7,210 nucleotides of DNA from DATKKM01 sp035542855 (GTDB lineage Bacteria; Chloroflexota; Dehalococcoidia; SM23-28-2; RBG-16-64-32), in assembly GCA_035542855.1 (NCBI GenBank), contig DATKKM010000013.1, positions 1 through 7,210 on the forward strand. Direction: 5' to 3'. A program made the translations under genes and the position numbers. A model generated the notes under the pieces. It had not been told where the DNA came from and did not search any database. It saw only the letters and a list, made by a program, of their open reading frames with translations. Below, piece by piece: positions 1 to 5,601 of the stretch; positions within the stretch are counted from its first letter, which is position 1; the number at the start of each line of letters is the position of its first letter.

Positions 1-130
1 CCAGAGGGCTGGCCACGTCAAACGCCGCGATGCGCGCGCCCTCTCTCGCCAGCGCCAGCGCCGTCGCCCGCCCCTGCCCGTGCGCCGCGCCCGTTATGAA
101 CGCGACCTTGCCGGTGAATTCGTTAGCCAT
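1..130 (-). CDS. Short-chain dehydrogenase/reductase, N-terminal 43 residues (3' end outside window)
   Basis: The visible part is the first beta-alpha-beta unit of a Rossmann-fold short-chain dehydrogenase. It reads MANEFTGKVAFITG at the start, with the dinucleotide-binding motif TGAAHGQG at residues 13-20. An Asp at residue 38 ends the second strand (AAFDV), which in this family favours NAD(H) over NADP(H). The GQGR form of the glycine motif resembles SDRs of the mycofactocin-linked group, but 43 residues cannot prove that. The catalytic Ser-Tyr-Lys lie beyond the left edge, so activity and substrate are unknown. The ATG at 128-130 fits the usual family N-terminus. No good ribosome-binding site precedes it; instead the start sits within a tandem heptamer repeat. 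The gene follows the AhpD-like gene after 153 bases with no clear terminator, so co-transcription is possible. Confidence 0.85.
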   Translation of the reverse strand, partial: MANEFTGKVAFITGAAHGQGRATALALAREGARIAAFDVASPL

Positions 131-155
131 CAGCGATTAGCTCTCAGCCCTCAGC
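121..155 (-). repeat. Five tandem 7-base repeats across the SDR start codon
   Basis: Read on the minus strand, five consecutive heptamers follow the pattern GCTnAnn: GCTGAGG, GCTGAGA, GCTAATC, GCTGATG, GCTAACG. The ATG of the dehydrogenase is the end of unit four, and unit five encodes its second and third residues. The array takes up the place where a ribosome-binding site would be. The rest of the gap (156-283) shows no gene; it has a G-rich tract on the plus strand at 266-283 and no convincing terminator. Confidence 0.6.
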
Positions 156-283
156 ATTCCCTTCTGGGCAACGCCGCAAGTGATCCGCTGGCTCGCAACT
201 CTCCCGACGATGCCCTGCGGCGCCGCTTGTTGAGCTGGGGTGAAGGGTGCTGCAAGCCCCATACCGGGGGCCAGGGGGCGGGG

Positions 284-829
284 TCACCCGGCAGCCTCCG
301 GACGCGCCTTCGCCCGGTAGGGCATCAGGTAGTCGTCCAGCGGCACGTCCAGCGCGTTGTTCACTACGTTCGTCGCCACCATCATCGCCCCGAACGCCGT
401 CAGCGCCACCATCTGCTCAGCGTCGAAGTACGCCGCCACCCGCGCGTAGAGTTCGTGCGGCACGCGCGCGAAGGGCGACGCCAGGCAGCGCCCGAACTCG
501 ATGACCGCCTGCTCGCGCTCGTCGAAGGCCAGGTTCTCCACGTCCTCGCCGGCGTCGATCAGGATGCGCCGGAAGAACGTCGAGCAGATCAGGCAGTCGG
601 TCTCGGACGAGATCGCGTGTGAGAAGAGGTTGGTCAGCCGTTCTCCCAGGAACGGCGAGACCACGTCGCGCAGCGTGTACCACTCCATCAGCGCGTGGTA
701 CGCCGGCAGGGAGTGCAGTAGCGTGCGCTTCATGTTGGTCATCCGCCCGTAGCGCTGCACGCCGGCATCAAAGGCGGCTCGCCGGTCAGGCGTCGTGTCG
801 TCAGGCTCAACCGGAGGTACTCGAGTCAT
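284..829 (-). CDS. AhpD-like / carboxymuconolactone decarboxylase-family protein, 181 aa
   Basis: This soluble, probably cytoplasmic, all-helical protein resembles the AhpD/CMD superfamily of thiol-dependent alkylhydroperoxidases and related decarboxylases. The key element is ETDCLIC at residues 76-82, giving a CxxC pair (C79, C82) followed by a helix (STFFRRIL). In AhpD the histidine four residues after the second Cys helps in proton transfer; here that position is Phe86, so ordinary peroxidase chemistry is doubtful. The flanking helices (residues 40-75 and 105-165) fit the fold, and 181 aa is a normal length. The ATG at 827-829 has GGAG three bases upstream. A TGC-GATAAT extended -10-like element sits nine bases before the start. 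It lies 37 bases after the propeller gene, so it may also be in that transcription unit. The family call is fairly sure; the reaction is unknown. Confidence 0.75.
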   Translation of the reverse strand: MTRVPPVEPDDTTPDRRAAFDAGVQRYGRMTNMKRTLLHSLPAYHALMEWYTLRDVVSPFLGERLTNLFSHAISSETDCLICSTFFRRILIDAGEDVENLAFDEREQAVIEFGRCLASPFARVPHELYARVAAYFDAEQMVALTAFGAMMVATNVVNNALDVPLDDYLMPYRAKARPEAAG

Positions 830-838
830 GGCTCCGCC

Positions 839-844
839 ATTATC
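839..844 (-). promoter_or_regulatory. Possible extended -10 element for the AhpD-like gene
   Basis: The minus strand reads TGC then GATAAT, ending nine bases before the ATG at 829. This resembles an extended -10 box with one mismatch to TATAAT. No -35 match is visible at the usual distance. If real, transcription would begin at or within a few bases of the start codon and would leave out the GGAG. The same nine-base spacing occurs at the synthetase beta gene. Confidence 0.3.
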
Positions 845-866
845 GCACCGGCAGCCAATGGAGGTG

Positions 867-2900
867 CTACTCGGTTTCGGGCGGGCTCGCCGGCGGTAGG
901 GCCTCGCCCTCCGTCGGCGCCGCGTCGTCTGCGGGTGGTGGCGTCTCCGGCGTGGCGGCGGCGGCTTTCGCGGCCTGCTTGCGCCGGTAATAGAAGAACC
1001 CCCAGAAGGCCGCCGTCACGCCCACGCAGAAGCCCAGCGCCGCGAACGCACCCAGCGTCGCCTCGTGCTTGATCGCCTTGAAGCCGGCGTTGTCCTGCAC
1101 GATCAGCACGTGCCAGAAGAGGAACGCCGAAGCCAGCGCCATCAGCGCCCACGCCGCCTTGCTCCAGCGCCAGATCTTCATCCCGTGCGTGAACTCAATC
1201 GGCACCAGGCTGAAGGCCAGGCTCTCGATCGCCCCCACCACTATCAGCGTCGAGCCCGATTCGAGGACCACCGCCACCACGTTGGCGTCGCTCTCCGCCC
1301 AGTCGCGCGCCGGGATCATCAAGGCCCAGGCCAGGCCGAAGCAGGCCAGCAGGGCGCCCGCCGCCATGAAGACCGCCTGCCCTCGCTCCTTCGTCCCCAG
1401 ATCCGCCGCGCCGAAGACCACGTTGGACGCCACGAAGCCGTAGATCAGCCCCGGCTGGAAGTGAATCACGCGCGACACCAGCACCGACACCACCGCGATC
1501 CCGAAGGCGACAGGGAACACGCGCACGCCGGACGGCAGGTGGAAGCGGCGCTCGGTGACGCGCGCCTCCATGCCGCTGTAGGCGTAGGTGACAACCCCCA
1601 GCGCGATGACGACGCTGATCACCAGCAGGATGCCGTCCTTGTTCAGCTTGAAGCCCGGCTCCAGGAACCCGTAGACGACCGCCGTGGCTCCCAGCACGAC
1701 GACGATCGCCGCCGTCGCTGAGTATTGCTGGTTGCCGGCCGCGAGCGACCGCCAGACGCTGCGCAGGCCCCGGTACGGTGCGGCCAGCGGCCTCACGTAG
1801 CGCCGCGCAAAGCCCTCAAGCTCCGCGTTGTTCTCCTCCATCGTCTCGTTGAAGATCTGTGCGCTCAGCAGGATGACGATGACCGCGACCACCGAGAACG
1901 CGGCGTTCGTCCCGACGACGTCCGGGTCGGTCGAGATCTGCGTCGGGTCAGGCACCTTCTGCACGATATCCGGCCGCGCGGAATCGCCCGTCCCCGGGCC
2001 GAGTGGCCTGGCCACCGTGATCTCGCCAAAGATGGCCAGGCCGCCGATCGAGTCGCCGGCGATCGTCGTCTGCAGGTACGGCGTCTGTGTGCCCTCGCCG
2101 GAGTCGATGTCCACGCGCCAGACGCGCCCCTCCTGGTAAGTGGCGGTGAAGAAATGCTTGTCGTCGTTGTCCAGGTTCAGCGCGAAGAGCCCGCCCACGG
2201 AGGTGGTCACGCCCTCCGGCGAGTAGCTCTGGATGACCGTGCCGTCCTGCCGCACCCGGTAGACGGTGACGTCGCAGGCCACCAGCACCTCGCCGTTGGG
2301 GCGGATGCGCAGCCCGTAGCAGTTGTTGCCGATGCCGGTCGCGAAGTCGGAGAGCTGCTGGTCACGGCAGACGTCGTAGCGCCTGATCCCGCTGCCCTCT
2401 GAGGTGTAGTACAGCGTGCACTGGTCCTCCGCCAGGTCTATCTGGTCGACGCCGGAGTTGTCGGTCTCCGGCGCGAAGGTCTGCTCGACCTGGCCGCTGG
2501 GCGAGACCTTGACCAGCACGCCGCCGCTGTCGCCGTCCTCCCCGACGTAGAGGTTGCCGTCCTTGTCGAAGACGCAGCTCTCGATGGCCCCCGGGATCGT
2601 CGCCCACTTCGACTCAACGAGCTTCCCTGCGCCGTCGAACTTGCTGATCGACTGGTCGCTGAAGTTCATCGAGTACATCACGCCCGGCCCGAAGCACATG
2701 TCCCCGATCTCGCTGCTGTCCGTCTGGGTGTCTAGCTCGCCGATCTGGTTACCGCTGGAATCGAAGGCGCGGATGATGCCGCCGCCGACGGACACGAAGA
2801 GGTAGCCCGGCTTGTAATCGCCGGTCTGCGCGGCGGCGGGCACCATCAGCAGCACCGCTAGCAACGCGGCGAAGGCAAAGACGATGACACGGATGCGCAT
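867..2900 (-). CDS. Secreted beta-propeller fused to a nine-helix membrane domain, 677 aa, function unknown
   Basis: A signal peptide (residues 1-25, hydrophobic core FAFAALLAVLLMVPAAA) leads into a propeller of the NHL/SMP-30 type at about 32-295. About six repeats of the form 'DxxGNLYV...V.KVSPSGQV' can be seen, the last (IGGLAIFGEI) apparently closing with the first. Six cysteines (69, 109, 161, 178, 194, 209) all fall in this exported part and could form disulfides. After a Pro-rich linker come hydrophobic helices near 333-350, 394-413, 423-442, 459-478, 484-498, 509-530, 541-569, 581-600 and 615-637, then an Ala/Pro/Glu-rich tail. Arg/Lys-rich loops (366-384, 444-459, tail 639-645) fall on alternate sides, so the positive-inside rule puts the propeller outside and the tail in the cytosol. 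FQPGLIYGF (481-489) looks like a family signature. It could be a sensor or a scaffold; I do not recognise a catalytic site. The ATG was chosen because the signal peptide starts there; the ribosome-binding site is weak. Confidence 0.8.
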   Translation of the reverse strand: MRIRVIVFAFAALLAVLLMVPAAAQTGDYKPGYLFVSVGGGIIRAFDSSGNQIGELDTQTDSSEIGDMCFGPGVMYSMNFSDQSISKFDGAGKLVESKWATIPGAIESCVFDKDGNLYVGEDGDSGGVLVKVSPSGQVEQTFAPETDNSGVDQIDLAEDQCTLYYTSEGSGIRRYDVCRDQQLSDFATGIGNNCYGLRIRPNGEVLVACDVTVYRVRQDGTVIQSYSPEGVTTSVGGLFALNLDNDDKHFFTATYQEGRVWRVDIDSGEGTQTPYLQTTIAGDSIGGLAIFGEITVARPLGPGTGDSARPDIVQKVPDPTQISTDPDVVGTNAAFSVVAVIVILLSAQIFNETMEENNAELEGFARRYVRPLAAPYRGLRSVWRSLAAGNQQYSATAAIVVVLGATAVVYGFLEPGFKLNKDGILLVISVVIALGVVTYAYSGMEARVTERRFHLPSGVRVFPVAFGIAVVSVLVSRVIHFQPGLIYGFVASNVVFGAADLGTKERGQAVFMAAGALLACFGLAWALMIPARDWAESDANVVAVVLESGSTLIVVGAIESLAFSLVPIEFTHGMKIWRWSKAAWALMALASAFLFWHVLIVQDNAGFKAIKHEATLGAFAALGFCVGVTAAFWGFFYYRRKQAAKAAAATPETPPPADDAAPTEGEALPPASPPETE

Positions 2901-2930
2901 GAGTTCGGAGCCTGGCGGAAGTTGTGCGGA

Positions 2931-2936
2931 ATTATA
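2931..2936 (-). promoter_or_regulatory. Likely -10 box (TATAAT) for the propeller gene
   Basis: A perfect TATAAT lies in the 61-base gap between the synthetase alpha stop and the propeller ATG, 30 bases ahead of the start, and would give a leader of roughly 24 bases. The -35 region at 17 bases (GCGCCG) does not match consensus, so the promoter would be weak or dependent on an activator. The perfect hexamer stands out in very GC-rich surroundings. Confidence 0.45.
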
Positions 2937-2962
2937 GCGCGCGGAGGAGCGAGCGGCGCGCT
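2936..2962 (-). repeat. Inverted repeat AGCGCGC/GCGCGCT after the alpha-subunit stop
   Basis: Seven-base arms (2936-2942 and 2956-2962) enclose a 13-base loop. The repeat begins at the TAA stop of the alpha subunit and ends at the first base of the TATAAT box. It has no following U-tract, so it is not a standard intrinsic terminator. It could be a weak mRNA 3' hairpin or a protein site. CG-alternating arms arise readily by chance in this composition. Confidence 0.3.
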
Positions 2963-4401
2963 TACTCGCGGCCTTTGCGCCGCCGCCAGTAAGCGATGGC
3001 GCGGGAGAGGGCGCGGGCCGCCGCCTGGAAGCTGGTGAACGTGGCCACGCCGCGCTCCAGCAGCTTCGTGCGGATCTCCAGCATCACGTCCTCCAGGTGG
3101 GAAGGGTGCGTGATGGCCAGGAACGGCTTGGCGGAGGCTTCCCGCTGCCTGGCCAGCAGGTCCACGAAGCCCTCCAGGATGGCCGGGTTCTGCCGCATGC
3201 GCCGGGCGATGAACGTGCCGCTCACCTCCATGGCCACCGCGTCCACGTTCTTGTCCGCCTCCAGGATCTCGAACAGCTTCTGCAGGTTGCCGGGCACGAA
3301 CCCCATGCCGATGGTGCCGCCCGCGTCCAGCGGGTTGCGGTAAGAGCCGCCGATGATGTTGAAGAACGAGGCCAGCTGCTCGTACGACTGCGCGGTGAGC
3401 AGCGGCACCTGAAGCCCTTCGCGCTCGAAGGCGTCTGTGATGACCACGGACTGGCCGCCGGTCATGGCCACCAGCCCCATGCCGCGGCCTGTCGTCGGCT
3501 TGCAGTAGACCAGCGCCTTCACCGCGTCGATCGTCTCGTCCAGGTTGTCGGTCTCGATCACGCCGGCCTGGCGCATCGCAGCGCCCCAGATCGCGGGCGA
3601 GGTGGCCAGCGATGCCGTGTGCGAGTACACCGCGCGCCCGCCGGCCTGCGTCGTGCCGCCCTTCCAGACGACGACGGGCTTCTTCTTCGCCGCCTTGCGC
3701 AGCGACGAGAGGAAGCGCGGGCCGTCCTTCACGCCCTCGATGTACATGGCGATGACCTCGGTCTCCGGGTCCTTCGCGAAGTAGTCGATGTAGTCCGGCG
3801 CGTCCAGCAGCACCGCGTTCCCGAAGCTCACCGTCTTCGAGCACTTGATCCCGTGCACCGCCCCCACCAGCGAGAAGTTGATCGTATGTGTACCGCTCTG
3901 GCCGATGAAGGCGACGTTGCCCGCGTCCCCCGCCGGCTGATCCCCGCTGTGTCGCACGCCGAGCCGCCGGTTGTACAGCCCCATGCAGTTCGGCCCGATC
4001 AGCAGCAGGTCGTTCTCACGAGCGATCTCGGTGACGACGCGCTGCGCCTCCACGCCGTCCTCCGTCTCGGTCTCTGCGAAACCGGAGGTGAAGAGCGCGA
4101 CGGCGCCCACCTTCTTGGCCGCGCAGTCCGCCACGATGCGCGCCGCCACGGGCCGCGGCACCGCGCACACCACGTAGTCGATCTCGTCAGGGATCTCGGC
4201 CAGGCTCTTGTAGTTGGTGACGCCCAGCTCCTCGATGCCCGGGATCTCGTTGGGGTCGATCTGCACCGAGTAGAGCTTGCCGCTGAACGTCTTCATCGCG
4301 TTCAGCCACATGTAGCCCATCATCTTCTTGTCGCCGACAACGGCCACCGTGCGCGGGTTCAGCGCGCGTTCAAGCCGGGCCTGCAGGTTGGGGTAAGTCA
4401 T
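2962..4401 (-). CDS. ADP-forming acyl-CoA synthetase, alpha (CoA-binding) subunit, 479 aa
   Basis: This subunit of the NDP-forming acyl-CoA synthetase (ACD, acdA-type) binds acyl-CoA and carries the phosphohistidine. With the beta subunit it catalyses acyl-CoA + ADP + Pi = acid + CoA + ATP in the cytoplasm. Domains in order are a Rossmann CoA-binding domain (about 8-130, VAVVGDKKMMGY near 19), a flavodoxin-like domain (about 145-290) with GPNCMGL at 136-142, and a third ligase domain (about 300-455). The phosphorylated His is His261 in YSHTASLA. Glu222 (MYIEG) lies 39 residues before it, the spacing I recall for the catalytic Glu/His pair of characterised ACDs. Length matches archaeal alpha subunits (about 460 aa). 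I chose the ATG at 4399-4401; a TTG six bases upstream is possible. Neither has a Shine-Dalgarno. It follows beta after a REPIN, in the same frame. Substrate is unknown: acetyl-, butyryl- and isobutyryl-CoA are typical for the class. Confidence 0.9.
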   Translation of the reverse strand: MTYPNLQARLERALNPRTVAVVGDKKMMGYMWLNAMKTFSGKLYSVQIDPNEIPGIEELGVTNYKSLAEIPDEIDYVVCAVPRPVAARIVADCAAKKVGAVALFTSGFAETETEDGVEAQRVVTEIARENDLLLIGPNCMGLYNRRLGVRHSGDQPAGDAGNVAFIGQSGTHTINFSLVGAVHGIKCSKTVSFGNAVLLDAPDYIDYFAKDPETEVIAMYIEGVKDGPRFLSSLRKAAKKKPVVVWKGGTTQAGGRAVYSHTASLATSPAIWGAAMRQAGVIETDNLDETIDAVKALVYCKPTTGRGMGLVAMTGGQSVVITDAFEREGLQVPLLTAQSYEQLASFFNIIGGSYRNPLDAGGTIGMGFVPGNLQKLFEILEADKNVDAVAMEVSGTFIARRMRQNPAILEGFVDLLARQREASAKPFLAITHPSHLEDVMLEIRTKLLERGVATFTSFQAAARALSRAIAYWRRRKGRE

Positions 4402-4413
4402 CCGCAAACCGGC

Positions 4414-4486
4414 GCAGGGACAGAGCTTCAGCTCTGTCCGCCCGGTCGCTGTGTTGTGGCGGACAGACCTGAAGGTCTGTCTCTAC
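4414..4486. repeat. REPIN: two inverted REP-like hairpins between beta and alpha genes
   Basis: Two 29-base units (4414-4442 and 4458-4486) face each other across a 15-base spacer. The plus-strand unit holds a hairpin with arms GGACAGAGC/GCTCTGTCC and loop TTCA. The minus-strand unit has GACAGACC/GGTCTGTC arms with the same TTCA loop read on its own strand. The units differ at paired positions (G-C in one, C-G in the other), so each hairpin stays intact. The outer end of one unit is GTAG and of the other GCAG, like the GTAG/GTRG head of REPs mobilised by RAYT transposases. The GTAG end supplies the TAG stop of the beta subunit. Each unit can fold alone, or the two can pair with each other. 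No RAYT gene is in the window. Confidence 0.75.
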
Positions 4487-5187
4487 GTCCCGTCTCCGAT
4501 CACAATCCGCGCGTCCACGGCGATCACGCCGTCCGGGTACGCGAACACCGGGTTCAGGTCTATCTCCTCGACCTGCGGGTTGGCCTCGGCGAACTGCGAA
4601 AGCTTCAGGATCAGCGACTCGATCGCGGGGACGTCGGCGGCGTCTTTGCCGCGTGCGCCCTGCAGCACCGGGTAGCCCTTGATCTCGCGTACCATCTGCT
4701 TGGCGTCGCGCGGCTCCAGCGGGACGATGCGGAAAGATACGTCCTTCAGCACCTCCACCAGCACGCCGCCCAGCCCAAACATCATCACCGGCCCGAACTG
4801 CGGGTCCTTGCTCATGCCGACGATGACCTGCGTGCCTTCCGGCGCCATCTTCTGCACGGCGATGCCTTCCACGCGCGCCTTCGGCTGCTTCTTGCGCACC
4901 GCCTTCATGATCGCCGCGAAGCCGGCCTCCACGTCCTTCTTCGACTTCAGGCCGACGATCACCCCGCCCACGTCCGACTTGTGCGTGATGTCCGGCGAGA
5001 CGATCTTGAGCACGACCGGGAAGCCCATCTTCTTCGCCGCCTTGCCGGCCTCGGGGGCAGTGGCAGCCAGCACAGCCTGTGTGACGGGGATACCGGCACG
5101 CGCCAGCACCTCCTTGGACTCGATCTCGGTCAGGACGGAGCGCTTTTCCTTCTTGGCGCGCCTGATAGCGCCGGCGAGCGTGGTCAC
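4483..5187 (-). CDS. ADP-forming acyl-CoA synthetase, beta (ATP-grasp) subunit, 234 aa
   Basis: This is the nucleotide-binding subunit of the ADP-forming acyl-CoA synthetase (acdB-type). It takes the phosphoryl group from the alpha-subunit histidine and passes it to ADP. It opens with the usual helix (AIRRAKKEKRSVLTEIESK), then the ATP-grasp fold: FPVVLKIVSPDITHKSDVGG at 56-75, MMFGLGGVLVEVLKD at 135-149 and EEIDLNPVF at 207-215. His69 matches the beta-subunit histidine of archaeal enzymes. Asp210 lies 141 residues later, the spacing I recall for the catalytic His/Asp pair in the fused Entamoeba enzyme. The 234 aa length agrees with archaeal beta subunits (about 232). I chose GTG at 5185-5187: it gives the normal family N-terminus, and an in-frame ATG at 5251-5253 lies in the loop of a terminator. 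No Shine-Dalgarno precedes the GTG. A promoter fits directly upstream. The stop codon belongs to the REPIN. Confidence 0.9.
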   Translation of the reverse strand: MTTLAGAIRRAKKEKRSVLTEIESKEVLARAGIPVTQAVLAATAPEAGKAAKKMGFPVVLKIVSPDITHKSDVGGVIVGLKSKKDVEAGFAAIMKAVRKKQPKARVEGIAVQKMAPEGTQVIVGMSKDPQFGPVMMFGLGGVLVEVLKDVSFRIVPLEPRDAKQMVREIKGYPVLQGARGKDAADVPAIESLILKLSQFAEANPQVEEIDLNPVFAYPDGVIAVDARIVIGDGT

Positions 5188-5196
5188 AGCGGGCGA

Positions 5197-5226
5197 ATCA
5201 TATGTTGACGCGCCGGTTACGGTCAA
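5197..5226 (-). promoter_or_regulatory. Promoter of the synthetase beta gene (near-leaderless)
   Basis: On the minus strand TTGACC (5221-5226) and TATGAT (5197-5202) are separated by 18 bases, each one mismatch from the sigma-70 consensus. The -10 box ends nine bases before the GTG at 5187, so transcription should start at 0-4 bases before the start codon. This agrees with the absence of a Shine-Dalgarno there. It lies just after the terminator of the preceding gene, as expected for a new transcription unit. Confidence 0.6.
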
Positions 5227-5233
5227 CGAAGGG

Positions 5234-5263
5234 AAACAAAAGAGGCGAGGCATACGCCTCGCC
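5234..5263 (-). terminator. Intrinsic terminator of the zinc-ribbon gene
   Basis: The minus-strand transcript forms a perfect eight-pair stem GGCGAGGC/GCCTCGCC with loop GTAT (5244-5263), followed by TCTTTTGTTT (5234-5243). The stem begins 22 bases after the TAG of the zinc-ribbon gene. It separates that gene from the synthetase transcription unit. Confidence 0.85.
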
Positions 5264-5285
5264 CCTGTGCATGCAATTTGGGTTG

Positions 5286-5501
5286 CTAGACGGAGAGCTT
5301 TTCCGCGGCCGGCGCGGGCTTCACGCTGCGCGTCATCACCTTGCGCTGGCTGTAGTTGAGAAAGTCGCGGTTCGCTCCGCAGCGCTTGCAACGCGCCTGG
5401 CTGGTCTCGCCGTTAGGCGTCTCGATCATCCAGTGGTGGGCGCATTCGTCGGAGCTTGCTTCGGAGCGGGCGGCAGTCGACTGCACTCTCTGCTCTGCCA
5501 A
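5286..5501 (-). CDS. Small zinc-ribbon protein, 71 aa
   Basis: The core (residues 20-53) has a Cys/His pair and a Cys pair: C20-A-H22-H23-W near the start and C38-K-R-C41-G further on, a likely four-ligand zinc site. Between them is MIETPNGETSQAR. The HHW..E.PNG.TS...C..CG pattern recurs, as far as I recall, in small uncharacterised proteins of Chloroflexota and relatives. The N-terminal 19 and C-terminal 18 residues are polar and probably disordered. The start is TTG (5499-5501); this is well supported by AGGAGG eight bases upstream and by the fit of the product to the core. It is monocistronic: its own promoter region lies upstream and an intrinsic terminator begins 22 bases downstream. A role in binding nucleic acid or a protein partner is typical for such ribbons, but nothing here shows which. 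Confidence 0.8.
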   Translation of the reverse strand: MAEQRVQSTAARSEASSDECAHHWMIETPNGETSQARCKRCGANRDFLNYSQRKVMTRSVKPAPAAEKLSV

Positions 5502-5509
5502 TTCGGGGG

Positions 5510-5515
5510 CCTCCT
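5510..5515 (-). promoter_or_regulatory. Strong ribosome-binding site AGGAGG for the TTG-started zinc-ribbon gene
   Basis: AGGAGG sits eight bases ahead of TTG at 5501, an ideal distance, and decides this non-ATG start. It is the only full Shine-Dalgarno seen at a gene start in the window. Confidence 0.85.
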
Positions 5516-5601
5516 CTAGCGACTATGTCCGGCGGGCGGACCGGGCGTTGCTCATCGCGCTCCGAATAGGCAGCGGGAGGGCGGTTCGGCGCGACAGGTC
5601 T

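Noticed and set aside
251..270. Short CCCC/GGGG hairpin after the AhpD-like gene as a terminator
   Set aside because: Only four pairs, and no U-tract follows on the minus strand.
237..283. Possible G-quadruplex on the plus strand
   Set aside because: Three close runs (266-270, 274-278, 280-283) are present, but the fourth (245-247) is 18 bases away, so a stable fold is doubtful; it may be only composition.
1065..2402. Two long plus-strand open frames opposite the propeller gene
   Set aside because: Low-complexity His/Arg/Asp-rich translations without motifs; the minus-strand frame has a signal peptide, propeller repeats and membrane helices.
4402..4407. TTG start two codons ahead of the chosen ATG of the alpha subunit
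   Set aside because: Neither start has a Shine-Dalgarno, and ATG is the more likely codon; the difference is two residues and cannot be settled from sequence.
3097..5208. A 703-codon open frame on the plus strand opposite both synthetase genes
   Set aside because: The product is rich in Arg, His, Leu and Val with no domain pattern, and it covers two clear ATP-grasp/CoA-binding genes, the REPIN and a promoter. It is a by-product of GC-rich codon bias on the other strand.
5188..5391. N-terminal extension of the beta subunit to upstream starts
   Set aside because: It would run through a promoter, an intrinsic terminator and part of the zinc-ribbon gene, and the added residues do not resemble the family.
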